Assembly (NCBI RefSeq): GCF_030052815.1 | Contig: NC_079509.1 | Location: forward strand, 48,148,313-48,212,312 | DNA: 64,000 bases | Direction: 5' to 3' | From: Hevea brasiliensis | Lineage: Eukaryota; Streptophyta; Magnoliopsida; Malpighiales; Euphorbiaceae | Part shown: positions 24,001 to 38,079 of the stretch, piece by piece | How the letters are laid out: each line of letters starts with the position of its first letter | How positions within the stretch are numbered: the stretch's first letter is position 1 | Notes under the pieces: generated by a model | Told to the model about the DNA's origin: nothing | Database searches by the model: none | The model's input: the letters and a program-made list of their open reading frames with translations, nothing else | Translations under genes and position numbers: made by a program

Positions 24001-27000
24001 ATATTAGTGACATTAAAACTAATTCACCTAGTGTGCATTAAAGGTCAACATTATATGTCACACCTTACCCCTCTGTAAGGAATAACATGATCCCGTAGAA
24101 TACCTAATGAACTATCGAACTTCACCTACCGATAACTCATTAAGTACCCTACAAGGGATTTTAAAATAATTTTCTTATTTTTGATAAGTGGTGAGCATTT
24201 TCTAATAAGTACTTAAAACATTTAGTTAAAATTTAAAACTAGTTAATAATTTTGGCCCATTTTATTTTTACGCAAATTTTATAAAAATTTTGACAGAGTT
24301 CTCTCTGTATTTTGAGAAAACAGTTCTTCAAATACCTGTAAAAAGCACTTCTAAAATTTTTTCTCAACCACTACTTTAATTTCATAATCAAACTCAATCA
24401 ATTTCACAATCATTTCAATAAATTTCTCAAGTTCAAAATTCAATAATCCTCAGCATACTAGCAATACATTTCATTTAAATTAAATAAAATAGTTGTACTC
24501 ATATTTCATTAGAGACAAAACAATTTATATACATTCTTACAAAATTTACATCAAAAAAAAAAAAAAAAAAACTAAACTTTATTACAAACTTCATACAAAT
24601 TTTTCTACAAGCTGCTCAAGACCTATTTGCATGTCCATATATTTATATGCAATAGATACATGAAAAGAAATATTTAAAATTAGGGTATAAATTATACTCG
24701 ATGACTTTAAGCTGATAGCTCCTCACATCTCAGCAGCTCAGTCTGCTACTCCTCTAGTCTCTGTATCTGCGACAGCAATAGAAGCCACCGCTGAGTACTA
24801 GGACTCAGTGGTGCACAACATACTAAAATAATCTTTATGCAAAATATAAATCACATTTATTCAAAAATTTGACTAAACATGAGCATTAAACACAAAACAT
24901 GAATTATGAGGTTTTAATGCAAACCAAGTTCATTTCGAAGTATCAAAACACGTTTCATAAAACCCACAGTTAGATCATGCCATTCGAAACAAATAGAATC
25001 TCAATAGCCAGAGGCTATAGAGAAATCACATCACAAGGCTAGCTAGCTCAAATATATGGATATCCATTCACATCCTCTTCTACTGGCACACCTCAACACT
25101 TCTCCAGAGAAGGAATCAAAATTCGAAACTAATTACCTCCACTAGTTGTGCTAGTGAGGTGTTCAAATATATGGTCATGACATTGTCGTTTCAAAACTTA
25201 TCTTAACAATTTGCTAAATATTGTCATTTCAATATACATAATAACTTTCAACAATTTAAATCAAAACATCATAAGAATGCCATAATTCAATATTTCACAT
25301 TATTCAAAACAGTATGCAAAAGATGATTATAAAAAGTATACGTTGTGCACAAACCTCAAACGAGTCGCCTGTTGGCCTTGACTCAACTCCTCGGGTTCTG
25401 TCTCGGTATTCTTTTCCACTGAAACACACAATTTCACAGTGTTTCAGTACCATAACTTAGCATAAATCCAATAATAAATTTAACTTCACTTTTACCTAGC
25501 TCTAACGTGCTAAATTCGACGTTCTTGAAATTTTGTGTTTCGGGTTACTATTCACTGCACTATTCAAGTCAAATTATTGACTTTCTAAGGCTTAATAGGT
25601 ATGGAAATTCCAACTTCACCCACATACCACATTTTGGTCACTAAACTTGTTGGCTTTGGTCATTTTCTCAAAACTTAGGCCTTTTAGGCAAAATTGCCAA
25701 ATTTTCAATTTTGGTGTCCCTAATTGTACTGTTTCATTGGTCAGTTTACTATTGGAATTTGACAAAACTTTCTTCATAGAAAATGTTCCTTATTGTCTTA
25801 AGTTTATTCTCCTTTTTAAATCACCCCAATTGGAGTTTTGTAGCTCAATTTATAAGCAAATTATGTTTACTGTTCATGCTGCAGAATTTTATTCTGGCAG
25901 ATTATTGATTCCAATTTCGTTCAGCAATTTGATCAAGTTAGGTCCATAATTTGTCTAATTTTCTTCATGTGAAATGTTCTACTATGTCTTAGGTTTCCAT
26001 CGGTTTAAGAATAGCCTAAATCAGAGTTTTTTAGCGAGAGTTATAGCCATTGAAACTTTACTGTTCATATGGCAATCTGCAGTTCTGCAGATTCAGGTCA
26101 CCAACTTTGCTCAGTATTTTGATTGGGTTAATGGCATAATTTGAGTTGGTGTTCTTCATAAAAGTTTTAGATCTATATCTTATATAATTACTGGTAAAAT
26201 TTCAGGTCATTTTGACCTGCCTAGCTCGAGTTATGACTAAATGAATAAACACAGTTCATTTGGTCAGTTTGTGCAGAGGCAGCCTGCGATTTTCCGACTT
26301 CGGCCACTTTGTTCACTAGGTTTTAGTCACTTTTTGGGCAGGCTTCCTAAATGAAAATTGTGTTATTTAGTGCCTATTTTCATCCCCAATTGGTCCATTA
26401 TCCATTGGACTTGTAAAATTCCATTTTTGGTCCTCAAAGTTGACTTTTGGTCATGGTGCATACCCAATCCGAATTTGACTTTGATTCAAACACTTCTAAC
26501 ACACTTAATTAGGTCACAAATGACCATTTTTTTTCCTTAACTATGTCAAAGACATCATTTAGCACTTCTTCACATTTTTGGTCTCTAAACCCTAAGTATC
26601 CAAACCCTAACCACACTAAATTGTTGCATTTGATTGATTCCATGCATACATACATGTTTCTTCATCTCAAACAAGCTCACATATGTATTTAAATCTATCA
26701 AACCATGCAAATATACCCCTATACACATGCTGGCCGAATTTCACTCATGGTCCCTCAACAAATTTTTCTTTTATTTAAAATTTATTTACAAGTTCAATAA
26801 GTTAAAAATGTAGAAATCAAACTAAAATCATCAAGTTTGCTTACTAACCTTTTTTTTTTTGAATTTCTCCCTCTTCAAAACTCCTTCCTTTCTTTTTTTT
26901 TTTTTGTTTTCAAGCTCCTTATCTAGGTCTAACTACAAGATTTAATGTTGGAGAGTAAGGTTTTTATGATGGGATTGAAGGTTTATGAAGCTTGACTTAA

Positions 27001-29548
27001 GAGCTCTAATGGAGTTTGAGAGAGAGAGCTAAGGGAGAGAGAAAACGTCTTGGAAGGGAAGAAGAAGACAATGAAAATTTTTTTTTCCTTTCTTTTATTT
27101 ATTTTGTCTTATGGAAGACCCCAAAAATTCATTTAATTAATTTATTAATTATATGACTTTTGGCATCATGCATGATATCATGCATGATGTCATCTTCCTA
27201 CACCTTTTTAACTTTTTCATTTTCTCTTCTTTTTTTTTTTTTCTATTAGTTCTTTAATTTAATTCTCGATCCCAAAGTTTTCTTTTCTCCGATTTTATTT
27301 GACAGTTAGGTCAGGAGTCAGCTCTCGGGGTCAATTGACCAAATTGCCCTTCGCCGGTTCAACCCGGTTTGCAAATAATTCCATATTTCTTCCGGCTCCC
27401 TGACCTAATTATTTGACTGGCTTAACAGTTCTTTTTTGTGATTTTCTCTTTTCCACTGTGTTTATAAGGGTCCTAAGGACAGCGGCGTCACATTTTACGG
27501 TTCGAAATTTGAGTTTAAAACGACTTCGCAGTCGTTCCCGAGAAGGTCACCCATCGCTGTGACTCTCGGCTCGTTTAACTTCTTATGTTCTATTTTTCTT
27601 GTTTATACTTAACTAATTGGACATTACTAATTATTTGTGTTTATGGCTTCTCCAGTTGTCTTAAGTATGGTTCTAATCCCCTTAATTGTCCGGACCGACT
27701 CCTGTCACCGGAACAGTGAAATATACCAGGCTATGCAAATAGGGGTGTTACATTATAGATTGATTAATGAAAGGAATAGTATTAATAAAATTTAATTATT
27801 GAACCTTATTATTAGAAACAATTTAAATGAGTACTGAAACACTTTAAATTGTGTGTTTCAGTTAGAAAAGACACTGGGAAAGGAAAAGACCCATTGAGTC
27901 AAGGCCAAGAGGTGACTCATCAGAGGTTTGTGCATAACTAGTTTTTAATTGATTTTGTTCTGAAAATTTCATATGACTAAATGATGTATTTTCCTTATGT
28001 ATGATGTTTATCAAGTATTGGATTTAATTCAATGATTATTGAAATTGTTATAGTATGTATGAATTTAGCTTTGTGAAATGGTATTTCAACAAGTATTAAG
28101 CATTGTTGTGGATTGAATAAATTATGTTTTGGAAAATTGTGGTAGAATATGTTTTGAATTGTGATGGGCAATTTGCATGGAAAAATAAAATTTATGTTTT
28201 GAATTGTGATGAGCATAAAAATTATTGGATATTGGAATTGACTTTCAATTAAATTGTGTTGTGATTTATGCTCACAAAAAGGACAAAGAGAATTATGATA
28301 TTATTTTATATCTCACTATAGATGCTTGACTAGGTTATTACCCGTCTCTCTCATTTGTTTAGGAGATAATAGAGTTAGCTTTGTTTTGATTACCATGGTA
28401 CGTGCACAGGCTTAGATTCTCCTCTTATTAGAAGTTAGATCTAAGTTTTTAATTGTTATGGCCCTTTCGGAAGTTTTATTATTGTGATGTGTACTGCGCA
28501 CAATGATTCGACCTCTCCGACCATAGGGAGTTAGAATCCGATTTGACCTCCCTGACCATAGGGAGTTAGAATCACCCCGAAGATGGCCCTTGCGGATTAG
28601 TCTTGCATAGTTAGTGAGATAAAGAATGGTTTTTGAATAGTAAAGAATTTTGATTTCAAATGAGATTTATGCATAATTGATTTTGTTGGAATTAATCTTT
28701 ATTTCCATGATTACTGGAATTACTTTAAATGTCCAGTTGTGATTTGATAAATTGAATTTCTTGCTCAAAGTCATTTTAACTAATGATTTATATTATTGAC
28801 AACGAAGATTTTGACTTTTGGAATTTTATTTTCAAATTAATTGTTATAATTTTGTCAATGTATATTTTACTATGTTTTAAATTATAGTTGTGCACCACTG
28901 ATTTCACCACTCAGTTATAGCTTTGTATGCTATCACAGGTGAAAAGAGCATAGAGCAGTTGAGTAAGCTTCTTTGAAGACACATTCAGATCAGCTCCAGG
29001 TATATCATAGGTATACCCATGTACATAGGTTTTGGTGTATGCATGTAATAATATGTATGTAAATTATTTGAGCAGTTGTATAAAAACTCTTATAAAATAT
29101 TTTGGTAAGTAATTGAATGTAAATTATTGTAATATAAATTTGAGATTTCATTTACCTATATAGTTTTGTAATATTAATTTTTGAGTCTTGTAATCAATGA
29201 AATGTTTTTTTTTTATGATGAGGTTAGTTTGAAAATGAATTGATTTGATTATTGAGATTTGAATTGTGAGATGAAATGAAGTTTATTGGAGTTATATTTA
29301 AGAAATCATATTGGGAGTGTTTTCCTTTTCAGGTTTGAAGAACTGTTTTCTCAAAATACAGCTGGTACTCTGCCAAAATTTTGAAAAATTTTTATAACAC
29401 CAGATTTTAATCTATGATTTAAATTTCACAAAAATTGTTTTAAAATCCCTTGTAGTATATTTAATAGGTTACCGGTAGGCTAAGTATGGTAATTCATTAG
29501 GTGTACTATGGAATCATGTTACTTCTTACGGAGGAGTAGGGTGTGACA
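21085..29548 (+). mobile_element. Forward solo LTR (~4.8 kb) of a long-LTR chromovirus family, split by a nested LTR
   Basis: The start (AGTAATCCCTCAC, decayed from the family's TGTAACACCCTCAC) is followed by the shared block with GGTCCGGAC. It ends in AGGGTGTGACA at 29548. Possible flanking duplication CTAAC/TTAAC (21080-21084, 29549-29553) is imperfect. No primer-binding site or coding region follows, so this is a solo LTR left by recombination. Own length without the insert is about 4.76 kb. It carries the ~200-bp periodic motif and a ~35-bp tandem repeat near 28505-28575. Confidence 0.75.
24056..27752 (-). mobile_element. Reverse-oriented solo LTR (3.7 kb) nested in the forward solo LTR
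   Basis: Bounded by TGTCACACCTTACCC on the left and GGGGTGTTACA on the right, the reverse complement of the family's TGTAACACCCC...GGGTGTGACA ends. A perfect 5-bp target duplication TTATA flanks it (24051-24055, 27753-27757). No primer site or gag-pol inside, so it is a solo LTR. Small open frames within are not genes. Confidence 0.9.
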
Positions 29549-29798
29549 TTAACAGAGTAAATGCTTGACCAAGCATTTCAAGTTGAGGTAGTTGAAGCGC
29601 TACAAATTGATATAAAAGGAGAAGATGAACAAATTGAACCCCTAAATGATCCAAGTGGTGAATCACTAGAGCTTACATTTGTTGAAGAAGAGGAACTACC
29701 AAACGAGACATATTTAAATTATACAACAAAAAGCAATGAAGAAGATGAAAAGGAGCTTTATGAATATGACGATGATAGTGAATAAATTATATTCTAAC
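29549..29798 (+). other. Island between two LTR elements with a 74-aa acidic open frame
   Basis: This 250-base stretch is what remains of the DNA into which both neighbours inserted. The frame at 29561-29785 encodes a strongly acidic peptide (many E and D, ending EYDDDSE) with no motif I recognise. It may be an exon or retroelement fragment; there is no evidence that it is expressed. Confidence 0.3.
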
Positions 29799-32700
29799 TA
29801 GAACGTCCTCACCGTAGGTAGTCCGTACATTCTACTGCTACGACAACTAATATCTGTTTGGACAGACAGAATGTCTGGAACTACACCTAGACTATAGTGA
29901 GGAGGCATAAATTGAAGAAATAAATGTTAAGAAAATATAGAAAAAATTTAGAGAAAAATAAAATAAAATTTAGAGAATTTATTAATTTTTACAAAAATAA
30001 TAAAAGTGACCCAATATGCATTATGAAGGGCATTTTAGTCATTTCACCCCCAAAGGTGAATTTTGACCTAAATGTCAAAATAAAAATTTAGAGAATAAAA
30101 TAATTAACACAAATTAAAAATTATGAATTTGAATTAGGGAAATGAGAAGAGAAAGAAGAAGAAAAGAAAAGAAAGGAAAAAAAAAAGAAAAGAAAAGAAA
30201 GGAAAAGAAAAGAAAAAGGTTTATGAAAATTAAAACAAATTAAGTACACATAAATATATAAATATATATATAGCATTAGAGGACAAAACCCCATCAACTC
30301 ACTTCTTCTTCTTCTTCTCTTTCTCATTGTGCCGTCCACCCTTGTGCCCCCTCTCCACCATTTTTGTCAAGCTTTCAAGCTTGATTTCCCAAGCTTTCAC
30401 ACACCAAAACCCATAGTCCCCTTCATTAAAAATACTCCCCACACCCTAAGGAAGCTATAGATACCCATAAAGAGGAGAAAAATTAAAGTTTGGGAAGCTC
30501 AAGTAAGGTTAGTGCACTAATCCGTCTTCTTCTCTTTATTAAACATGAAAAACATGTTTAGCCAAGTATAAATACCATAAAAATAAAAAGAAGATCTTTA
30601 GGAAAGAACCCTTTAATTTTTGGCAGCCATGGAACTTGAGATTTGTTGCTTTTAAGTGTGAAAAATGGTTCCAAGAGAATGTGTGATGAGTTGAAATGGT
30701 TGGGAGTTTGATAGTGTAGTGTTTGTGTAAATTTAAAACTTTGAAAATTAGGGTTTGTGTAAATGTTGAGGAATTTGTGTAAAATGTTGAAATTGATCTA
30801 TTGAGTTGAGATCGTTGCTTATAGAAGTGTATTGCATGCAAATTGAAGTAAGGAAGTTGGAGGAATTGAGATATTGGGAGTGTTCAATTTTCTGCAGGTT
30901 TGGACTCAATGAGTCTAGTGGGTTTATTGATCCATAACTGAAAATGTGTGACTCCAATTAGTATGAGGCCAATTGGACGTGAAATTAGACTCAAAATAGC
31001 TGATTTTTCATGCAGACACTATGCCTAAATTTTGTCAATGTCATGACCAATTCTCTGCCCAAACCCGGATGAACAAACACTGAAACCCAAAAAATGACCA
31101 AATGAACAGTATGTGTTCATTTTGTCATAACTCTCTCTATACTGATCCAAATGACCTAAAATTTACATCAATGGAAAGGTTAGACATAGGGCTACACTTG
31201 TTATGAGGACCACTTGACCCAGTTTTGCATTTAACCAAGTCAAATTGTTAGTACAATTTGGGTTACTAAAATTGCCAACCAAGAAATTGACCAAAACACT
31301 GTTCCTTTGGTATGCTTGACCAGTTTTGGCAAAAATGCCATAACTTGGTCTCCAAAATTGCAAATTGAGTTAAACTAGTGCCAAAAGTTTTATAAGACAT
31401 AGTTTAACAATTTTTATGTTTTGACCAAGCTCCAAAACCCATTGCATCCTAGGGAAAATATTAGCCAAAGCTAGGAATTGAAATCTAGAAAATATTAAGT
31501 TGAACCCAAAATGCCATTTGATACCCGTGTGTTCATTTGGCCATAACTCCCACTAAGAAATTCCATTTGAGATGTGCCAATATGATCTGGAAACATGATA
31601 CTTAGAGCTACAACATTGATTTAGACATCTTTGCCAAATTCTGAGTGTAAAGACCCTAAAATGAGGGTCAAACATACTGCCCTGAAGTTTGACTATTGCC
31701 TTTATAGGATTAAGAGTCCAAGTCAATACATTGACCATAACTCCCTATATCAAGCTTGAAAAATTATGAAATTGTACCTGGGAGTCCCTAAGACATAGAG
31801 GAAAATATCTTATAAAGGAACATATCTTGTGAAGGAACATATCTTGTGAAGGCACCTAAGTCTAAAAATGACCATAAAATGAACAAATGACTGGTCAAAG
31901 TTTATTGACCAGGAATTGTCAATTCTGGACAGCTTAGAGGCAAAGGGACCAGTTATGGTATTTTGACCATAACTTGAGTTCTATAACCCTGAATTGAGTG
32001 ATTGAAAAACTGAAATTCAAGTTTAAACATAGAGGAGCAATTGTTATGAAGGAAGTGTGACCAAATAGATATCCTAACCTAGCAAAATTCCTAGATAAAT
32101 ATAATACATCAAAATGAACCTAAAGAAAGGTTCATAGGAAAAATGCTACACATGGTAATTAAAAGACTCATAAGGCTAATTAAATATTAGAAATGATATG
32201 AATATGTAAATTGGGACTAATGTCCTATTAATATGAAATTAATGGTGCCACTAAAACAGTACCAGAAAATAGTGACAGTGAATGGTACTAAAATAATTAA
32301 AATAATGCTTAATTGCCCATAGTATATCTAGATTTATTTATTTAGTTTAGATAAATTGGTATACCAATTAGAGATTACAGATAGCAGTACTATCTACTGA
32401 GAAAGTCATGAACTGACAATATATATCTGGCATGATTGTTTTACAGGCTAATGCCTACTTACTGGCCATTGTGCCTACTTTATTTCTGGCTTTACAAGCC
32501 TGACAGCGTGTCTCGTGCCCGATAGCTGGTCTCGTGCCTGACAGATGTATATAGGGTAGACATATGGCTGTCAATCCCGTATACTCCCGTGCTTCCAACT
32601 TTTATAAATTGTTATAGGTTTCTTGGGCATTGATAATGATTAATTAATATTGAATACACAATAAGTAAACAGAAAAGATCCCAATAATTTTTATTGTTTC

Positions 32701-33424
32701 CAAAGTGCACTAAAAATGTAAAATACCCAGAAATTATGAATTGCAATTATTATTTCAATTGTTAAATTATTATTATTATAAAATATGCACCACTAAGTGT
32801 TATGCTTAGCGTGTTGGTTTTTCATCTCGTAGGTACTGGAGATCAGTCCTAGCAACCGCAGCAGCAGCAGTAGTAGTGCTCACACAGAGACCGACCAGAT
32901 CTGCCAATGTTTACTAGTCATCTCTACAGTTATATTTTGATAGGGCCCATGTATAGACTAGTATTTTGGTTTATTATGTTTAGTCATGATGTAATTACTA
33001 GTTTATGATGTGTTTCAATTTGGACTTGAAATTAAACTTGAGATTGAAATGAAAACTTATAATTTATTATCTATGAATTTTCATATGAATGCAATAGATG
33101 ATACTTCATTTTGAGATCTCATAAATAGTTGTGAATGATATGATAAAAGAGAATATGATATGGAAATGTGTGAGATGACTATGAATATGTTAACAGGTGA
33201 TTCATGGAACCCGCCAGATGCTAATAAAATAGATGAGGCTCTGTCCGGGTCTCCACAGAAATAAGTTATATAAAAAAAAAATTTTTCTTTTCCACATATG
33301 GAATACCTGTTTTTAAATGATATTAAAAGTTGACAATAGATATGATAAAACAAGATATGGTACTCTGGCACCGAATGTGGCACTTCTTGCTTGGCTATAC
33401 AGTAGACGGGTAAGGGGCATCACA
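29799..33424 (+). mobile_element. 5' LTR (3.6 kb) of a Ty3/gypsy chromovirus
   Basis: Begins in the decayed family start (TAGAACGTCCTCACC) and ends GGGGCATCACA, five bases before a tRNA-iMet primer-binding site. It contains the ~200-bp periodic CATAACT motif (31136, 31339, 31542, 31736, 31968) and an AAAAG-rich tract near 30156-30215. This LTR is the promoter end of the element whose broken gag-pol continues to 55964. The matching 3' LTR was not found in the window. Confidence 0.8.
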
Positions 33425-33429
33425 TTTAG

Positions 33430-33445
33430 TGGTATCAGAGCAGAG
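33430..33445 (+). promoter_or_regulatory. Chromovirus primer-binding site (tRNA-iMet)
   Basis: TGGTATCAGAGCAGAG begins with the 12 bases complementary to the 3' end of plant initiator tRNA-Met, five bases after the LTR end. It primes minus-strand synthesis. Confidence 0.9.
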
Positions 33446-33566
33446 GTTTAGATGGTCCTAGACCTAGATAGTTAGAAATAGATAGAGTGCATCACATGCA
33501 TGGGCCTTTAAATAGAGTCGAGGCGGCACTAATGTAGTTATGTTCTTTGTCTATTTTATAGAATCG

Positions 33567-36500
33567 ATGGCATGTGATCCTTCAGAGCACAGACCTCCAG
33601 GATCGATAGAAGAGGAGGTAGAGAGTCATGCACCTGCACCTGCTTCTAGTCGGGGGCAAAGTAGTAGTAGAGCGGAATCATCTCGAGGTGTTGTGAGTAG
33701 GGCACAACAGGCCTTCTATGAACTTTGACACCCCTTACCCATCTACAGTGTACCGGAACGCCATATTTTATCTCAATTATTTTTATACTTTCTTAATTTA
33801 TTTCTTTATGGTTATGAATTGCAGTTTGTGAAATTTAACTCATTTATTAAAATTATAAATTTATTTGAGGTTCCAAAAATTTTATAGAAAATCGGCAGAG
33901 TGCCGGCTAAAAATGGAGAAAACAGTTCTTCAGAACCTGTGAAAAACACTTCCAAAACATTCATCCATATTCTCAAACTCCAATAACCATCAACATGGTC
34001 TCAACAATTTTCAACAATCACAACCATCTCATGTTTTCAACATGAATCCACAATTTCATTCAGATCAAAATCAAATTTAATTTCATTAAGATATTCTCAA
34101 ATTATATTAATTAATGAAATTTTACAAAATATGTACATCAATATATGATTACATAAATTTACTATTTACATGAGTTCATAATTTACAAATCACAAACTAC
34201 TACCTATTACAAAATGCAAAAAATTTTTTTTAAAAGGAACCTAAAGGTCTTACCACTGATGCACTGCAGATGAGAGGTGACTCTGACTCTATGCAAATAT
34301 GTGACCTCACCCAGTCTGTGGTCTGCTGGGCTCTCTATCAGTCTCTCTAGAACCTACATGTGCAAAAAGCAACTCGCTAAGCAATAATGCTTAGTGGTGC
34401 CAAAAATAAAATAAAAAGAACTAAAAAGAAATAAACATGCAGTGTACATATTGATGTCTCATGTAGACAAATTTTTGGCAATTATTTGTAGTCTTATTTC
34501 TTTGTTACTTGTTGTATCCATTATTTCATTAAATTTATCAACTTCCATTTTTGGTTGCCCAAGTAACCTATACTGGATGACTAGACTGGATAAATGGGTA
34601 AACTGGCACTGGGTACCAAGTACCTCAGGTCGTCACACTATCGATCACATATGTATCTCCCGGTGTGCAACAGAACAGCTAATAAGCTATAATAATTATT
34701 AGGCACAAGGCCAAGTATCACCATAATATCAGAATGGCTAAAAGCCATAAAATCACAGAATGGCATAATGCCATGTGCAGTATTGCTAACTGAACCCTAT
34801 TGGCAAGCCAACCTATCCAAACTAATCTTACTAGGTGTACTAGGGCACTTTACAAAGTTATTGATTGAATTTTCATGCTTTACATGTAAGGTTACTATTC
34901 ATTTTACTATTTAGGTCAAATTATTGACTTTCCAATGCATAATAGCTACATGAGTCCTAATCAAATGAATTTACCACATTTTGGTTCCCAAAAGTGTTGG
35001 CATTAGTTGCTAATCCATACTCCTAACCAATGGTGAATAAATCAGAAATTTCAGTTTTGGGTGCTAGAGTTCACTATTCCATTAGGCCATTCTAAAGTGA
35101 GAATTTGGCCAAATGTTCTTCATAAAAGTTGTTTCTTATTGTGTCTAGTTATATTTCTTTTTTTGAATCACTCAATTTGGAGTTTTTTAGCTCAAGTTAT
35201 GGACTAAAAACCATAACTAGCCGGATTGCAATTTTTCTAGAATTTCTGGGTAGAATCAATTATGCAGTTTTTGTATACTAATTTCAGGTCAGTTTTTAGA
35301 CATGTTATGCTCAAAATTTTGGTTTATTTTCTTCATGAAAGTTGTGGGGCTATGTCTCAGATTTCCATTGGTAAAAATTCAGGTTAATTAGAGCTTTCTA
35401 CACTGAGTTATGACCAAATAAATGAACACTATTCATTTGGTCATTTTGCCCAGACAGAATGTAAGTTACCTGGATTTGGTCAATTCTTAGGGCATCCTAA
35501 GTTTGCTTTCTAGACAGGGTTCCTTCATCAAAGTTGTACCATTATGTGTTTAATTTCATGTCCAATTAGCCTTGCACCAATTGAACCTACAAAACCTAAG
35601 TTATAGCTACCCAAACATGCTAGACTTACATTTAGACCTGTAGGGCACTCAAGGCAGCACACCCAACCTCAAATCCCAAGCTACAATTCACTTCAAATCC
35701 TTATCATACATAGCCAAATGGTCACTAATTGACCATTAAAACATCAATCCCTCATTAATTACATAAACCCTCAAATTTTGAGTTCAAAACCCTAACCACA
35801 AATTCTCAATTACACATGTCACATGTTATTGATTTAATTCTTCCATTCTAACTCATTTATGTGCAATCTCCATCATCTATAATGTGTTTAAGCCTATGAA
35901 ACACATCAGCGTAACCACACAACAAGACTGGCTGAATTTAGGATTACACATACATGAAGATTTTAGTTCATTTTCTTGCAATTTCTAGCTTAAATCAAGC
36001 ACCTAAACAAGAATTTAGAAGAAGAATGGAAGAATTTGGCACTAACCTTGCTTGAGTCAATTTCTAAGCTTGTAAAACCTCTTTCCTTCCTCTTTTTTTT
36101 GTTGCCTCAAGTTTGCCCAAGATGCAAGGAGTGTTTTTAATGAAAGGAGCAAGGGATTTTAGGGTGTAATTAAGTGGGAAGGAAGCTTGGTTGGGATAAC
36201 AATGGTTGAGTCTCTTTTGTGTGTGGTTACGCTAAGGAAGAAGATGGGTAAGGGAGCAAATTTCTTTTGTTCATTTTTGTCTCATTTATCCCATTTTTAA
36301 TGAGTTTTCTTAATTGTGATTGGTGCAGAGTTATTTAATTACCTCATGTGATGTCAAAAGTCCTATTTTTTTTTTCAATTTTCTTTTCTTTTCTTTTCTA
36401 TTTAATTTCAATTCAATTTTTAGCAATATTTATTCACATTTTACGTTATACAAATTATTTATTTAACTAGACAAGTTGGACAAAAATCATCTCTGAAGAC

Positions 36501-38005
36501 GAAATGACCAAAATGCCCTCCGTTTGGCTTATTGAGCCAAAATTGTCTGTACCGATTGATAAAATTTCAGAAGCATTTTCTTGGCATTCTAATGCCATTG
36601 AAACCTCAGTGACTCTTCTCTGGAGTCTCAAAAATTATTTCATGAATGTTCTCCCTGGTTTAGGGCTCCTAGCTGCGAAGACCGCAACTTCCCACTGTGT
36701 TACCCATCGCCAGGGCACCGGCTCATTTAACTTGGTTGTATTTTATTTCTAAAATTTTTTTCTAAATTTTTCTTATTAATTTTTGAGTTAATCATGGCTC
36801 CTTACTTTAGTTTAAATGTTTTTCCAGACGTTCTAGCTATCTGGACCGACACCGGTCATCAGAATAGTAGAATGTACGAAATTGCTATAGTGAGGGTGCT
36901 ACATGAACAGATGACACAGCTGCTCTGTCAGGTCACCGGGGCCATACCATAGCCACAGCCATAGCCACCTCCACCTCCACAGCCATAGCCACCACCCTAC
37001 CACCACCACCTGTACAGCCACCTCCACCCCCATAGCCGCAACCTGTACATAGATCCTCACTAGAGAGACTGCGAAAGTATGGGACATTTGACTTTAGAGG
37101 TAAGAGGGATGATGATCCAGCCACAACAGAGTATTGGCTGGAGAGGACAGAGAGGGTATTATAGCAGTTGGAGTGTGCTCTGTCACTGCTACAAGAGGAT
37201 GCTTATAGATGGTGGGTGACAGTATCTAGAGTGGTATAGCCTACACAGATCACCTGGGAGTTCTTTCTGGCTGAATTTAGAAAGAAATACATCAGTCATG
37301 TGTACTTGAATACCAAAAGGAGAGAATTCCTGGCATTGAGACAGAGCTAGCTTATAGTCTTTGAATATGAGTAGGAATTTGTGAGACTCAATGGATATGC
37401 ATTGGAGTTGATGCCCACAGAAATTGATAAGTGCAGAAGGTTTAAAGATGGACTGAATGACAACATCAGGTTGATAGTGACCTCCCACCACTTCACTGAT
37501 TTCTCTCTATTGGTAGCATCAGCCCTTAATGTGGAAAGAGTCAGAAATGAAGAGCATTCTAGAAAGGATAGGCAACGCAAGAGGGGTTCTGGATTTGGTC
37601 AGTCCGGTTCAGTAGACACGGGTAGTAAGAGGCCCAAGGAGTCTCAGGGTCAGACTCAGGGTCGGGGCAAGAAGCAGAAGTCTCAGTTTGCTCCAAGGAG
37701 AGGAGGAGAACAGTCTGGTGCATCAGTGGGTAGTTCACCTAGTGTAGCTACACGAGGATCAGCCCCACCACCTGCTTGTGTACATTGTGGTGACCCCACA
37801 GAGGAGAGTGCAGATTGTTGACGGGTGGATGTTTCAGATGTGGGTCTACGGATCACTTCCTAAAGGATTGTCCATATAGGAACACTAGTGCTCCCACTAC
37901 TCTACCTCAGATGGAGAGGTCTGCCCCAGCAGCACAGAGGGGTAGGAGACTTGCGAGGCCTAATATAGCTGGTACATCACAAAGGCCTATTGCAGAGAAA
38001 GTGTA
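33567..38005 (+). pseudogene. Broken gag of the chromovirus, split by a reverse solo LTR
   Basis: Gag starts at ATG 33567 and runs open to 33723, where a solo LTR interrupts it. It resumes at 36904 in the same reading phase. The resumed part holds a proline/glutamine repeat (about 36940-37030), the capsid-like region (about 37050-37540) and a basic tail. A zinc knuckle with CFRCGSTDHFLKDC lies at about 37827-37870 in a shifted frame after a stop at 37819. In-frame TAG stops lie at 37162, 37237, 37348 and 37372. Gag would form the virus-like particle; this copy cannot. Confidence 0.85.
33724..36903 (-). mobile_element. Reverse solo LTR (3.2 kb) inserted in the chromovirus gag
   Basis: The left edge reads TTTGACACCCCTTACCC and the right edge GAGGGTGCTACA, the inverted ends of the long-LTR family. 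A perfect 5-bp target duplication TGAAC flanks it (33719-33723, 36904-36908), and removing one copy keeps the gag frame. No primer site or coding domain inside. Two extra T residues lie between the duplication and the canonical TGACA end. Confidence 0.9.
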
Positions 38006-38079
38006 GAGGCAGGAGACTAGGGTAGCACCATGTGCTTATGCTATGAGAACTCAGGATGAGCCAGAGTCAACTGATGTCA

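Noticed and set aside
36899..37124. Glycine/tryptophan-rich antisense frames
   Set aside because: They are the reverse of the proline/glutamine repeat of the chromovirus gag.
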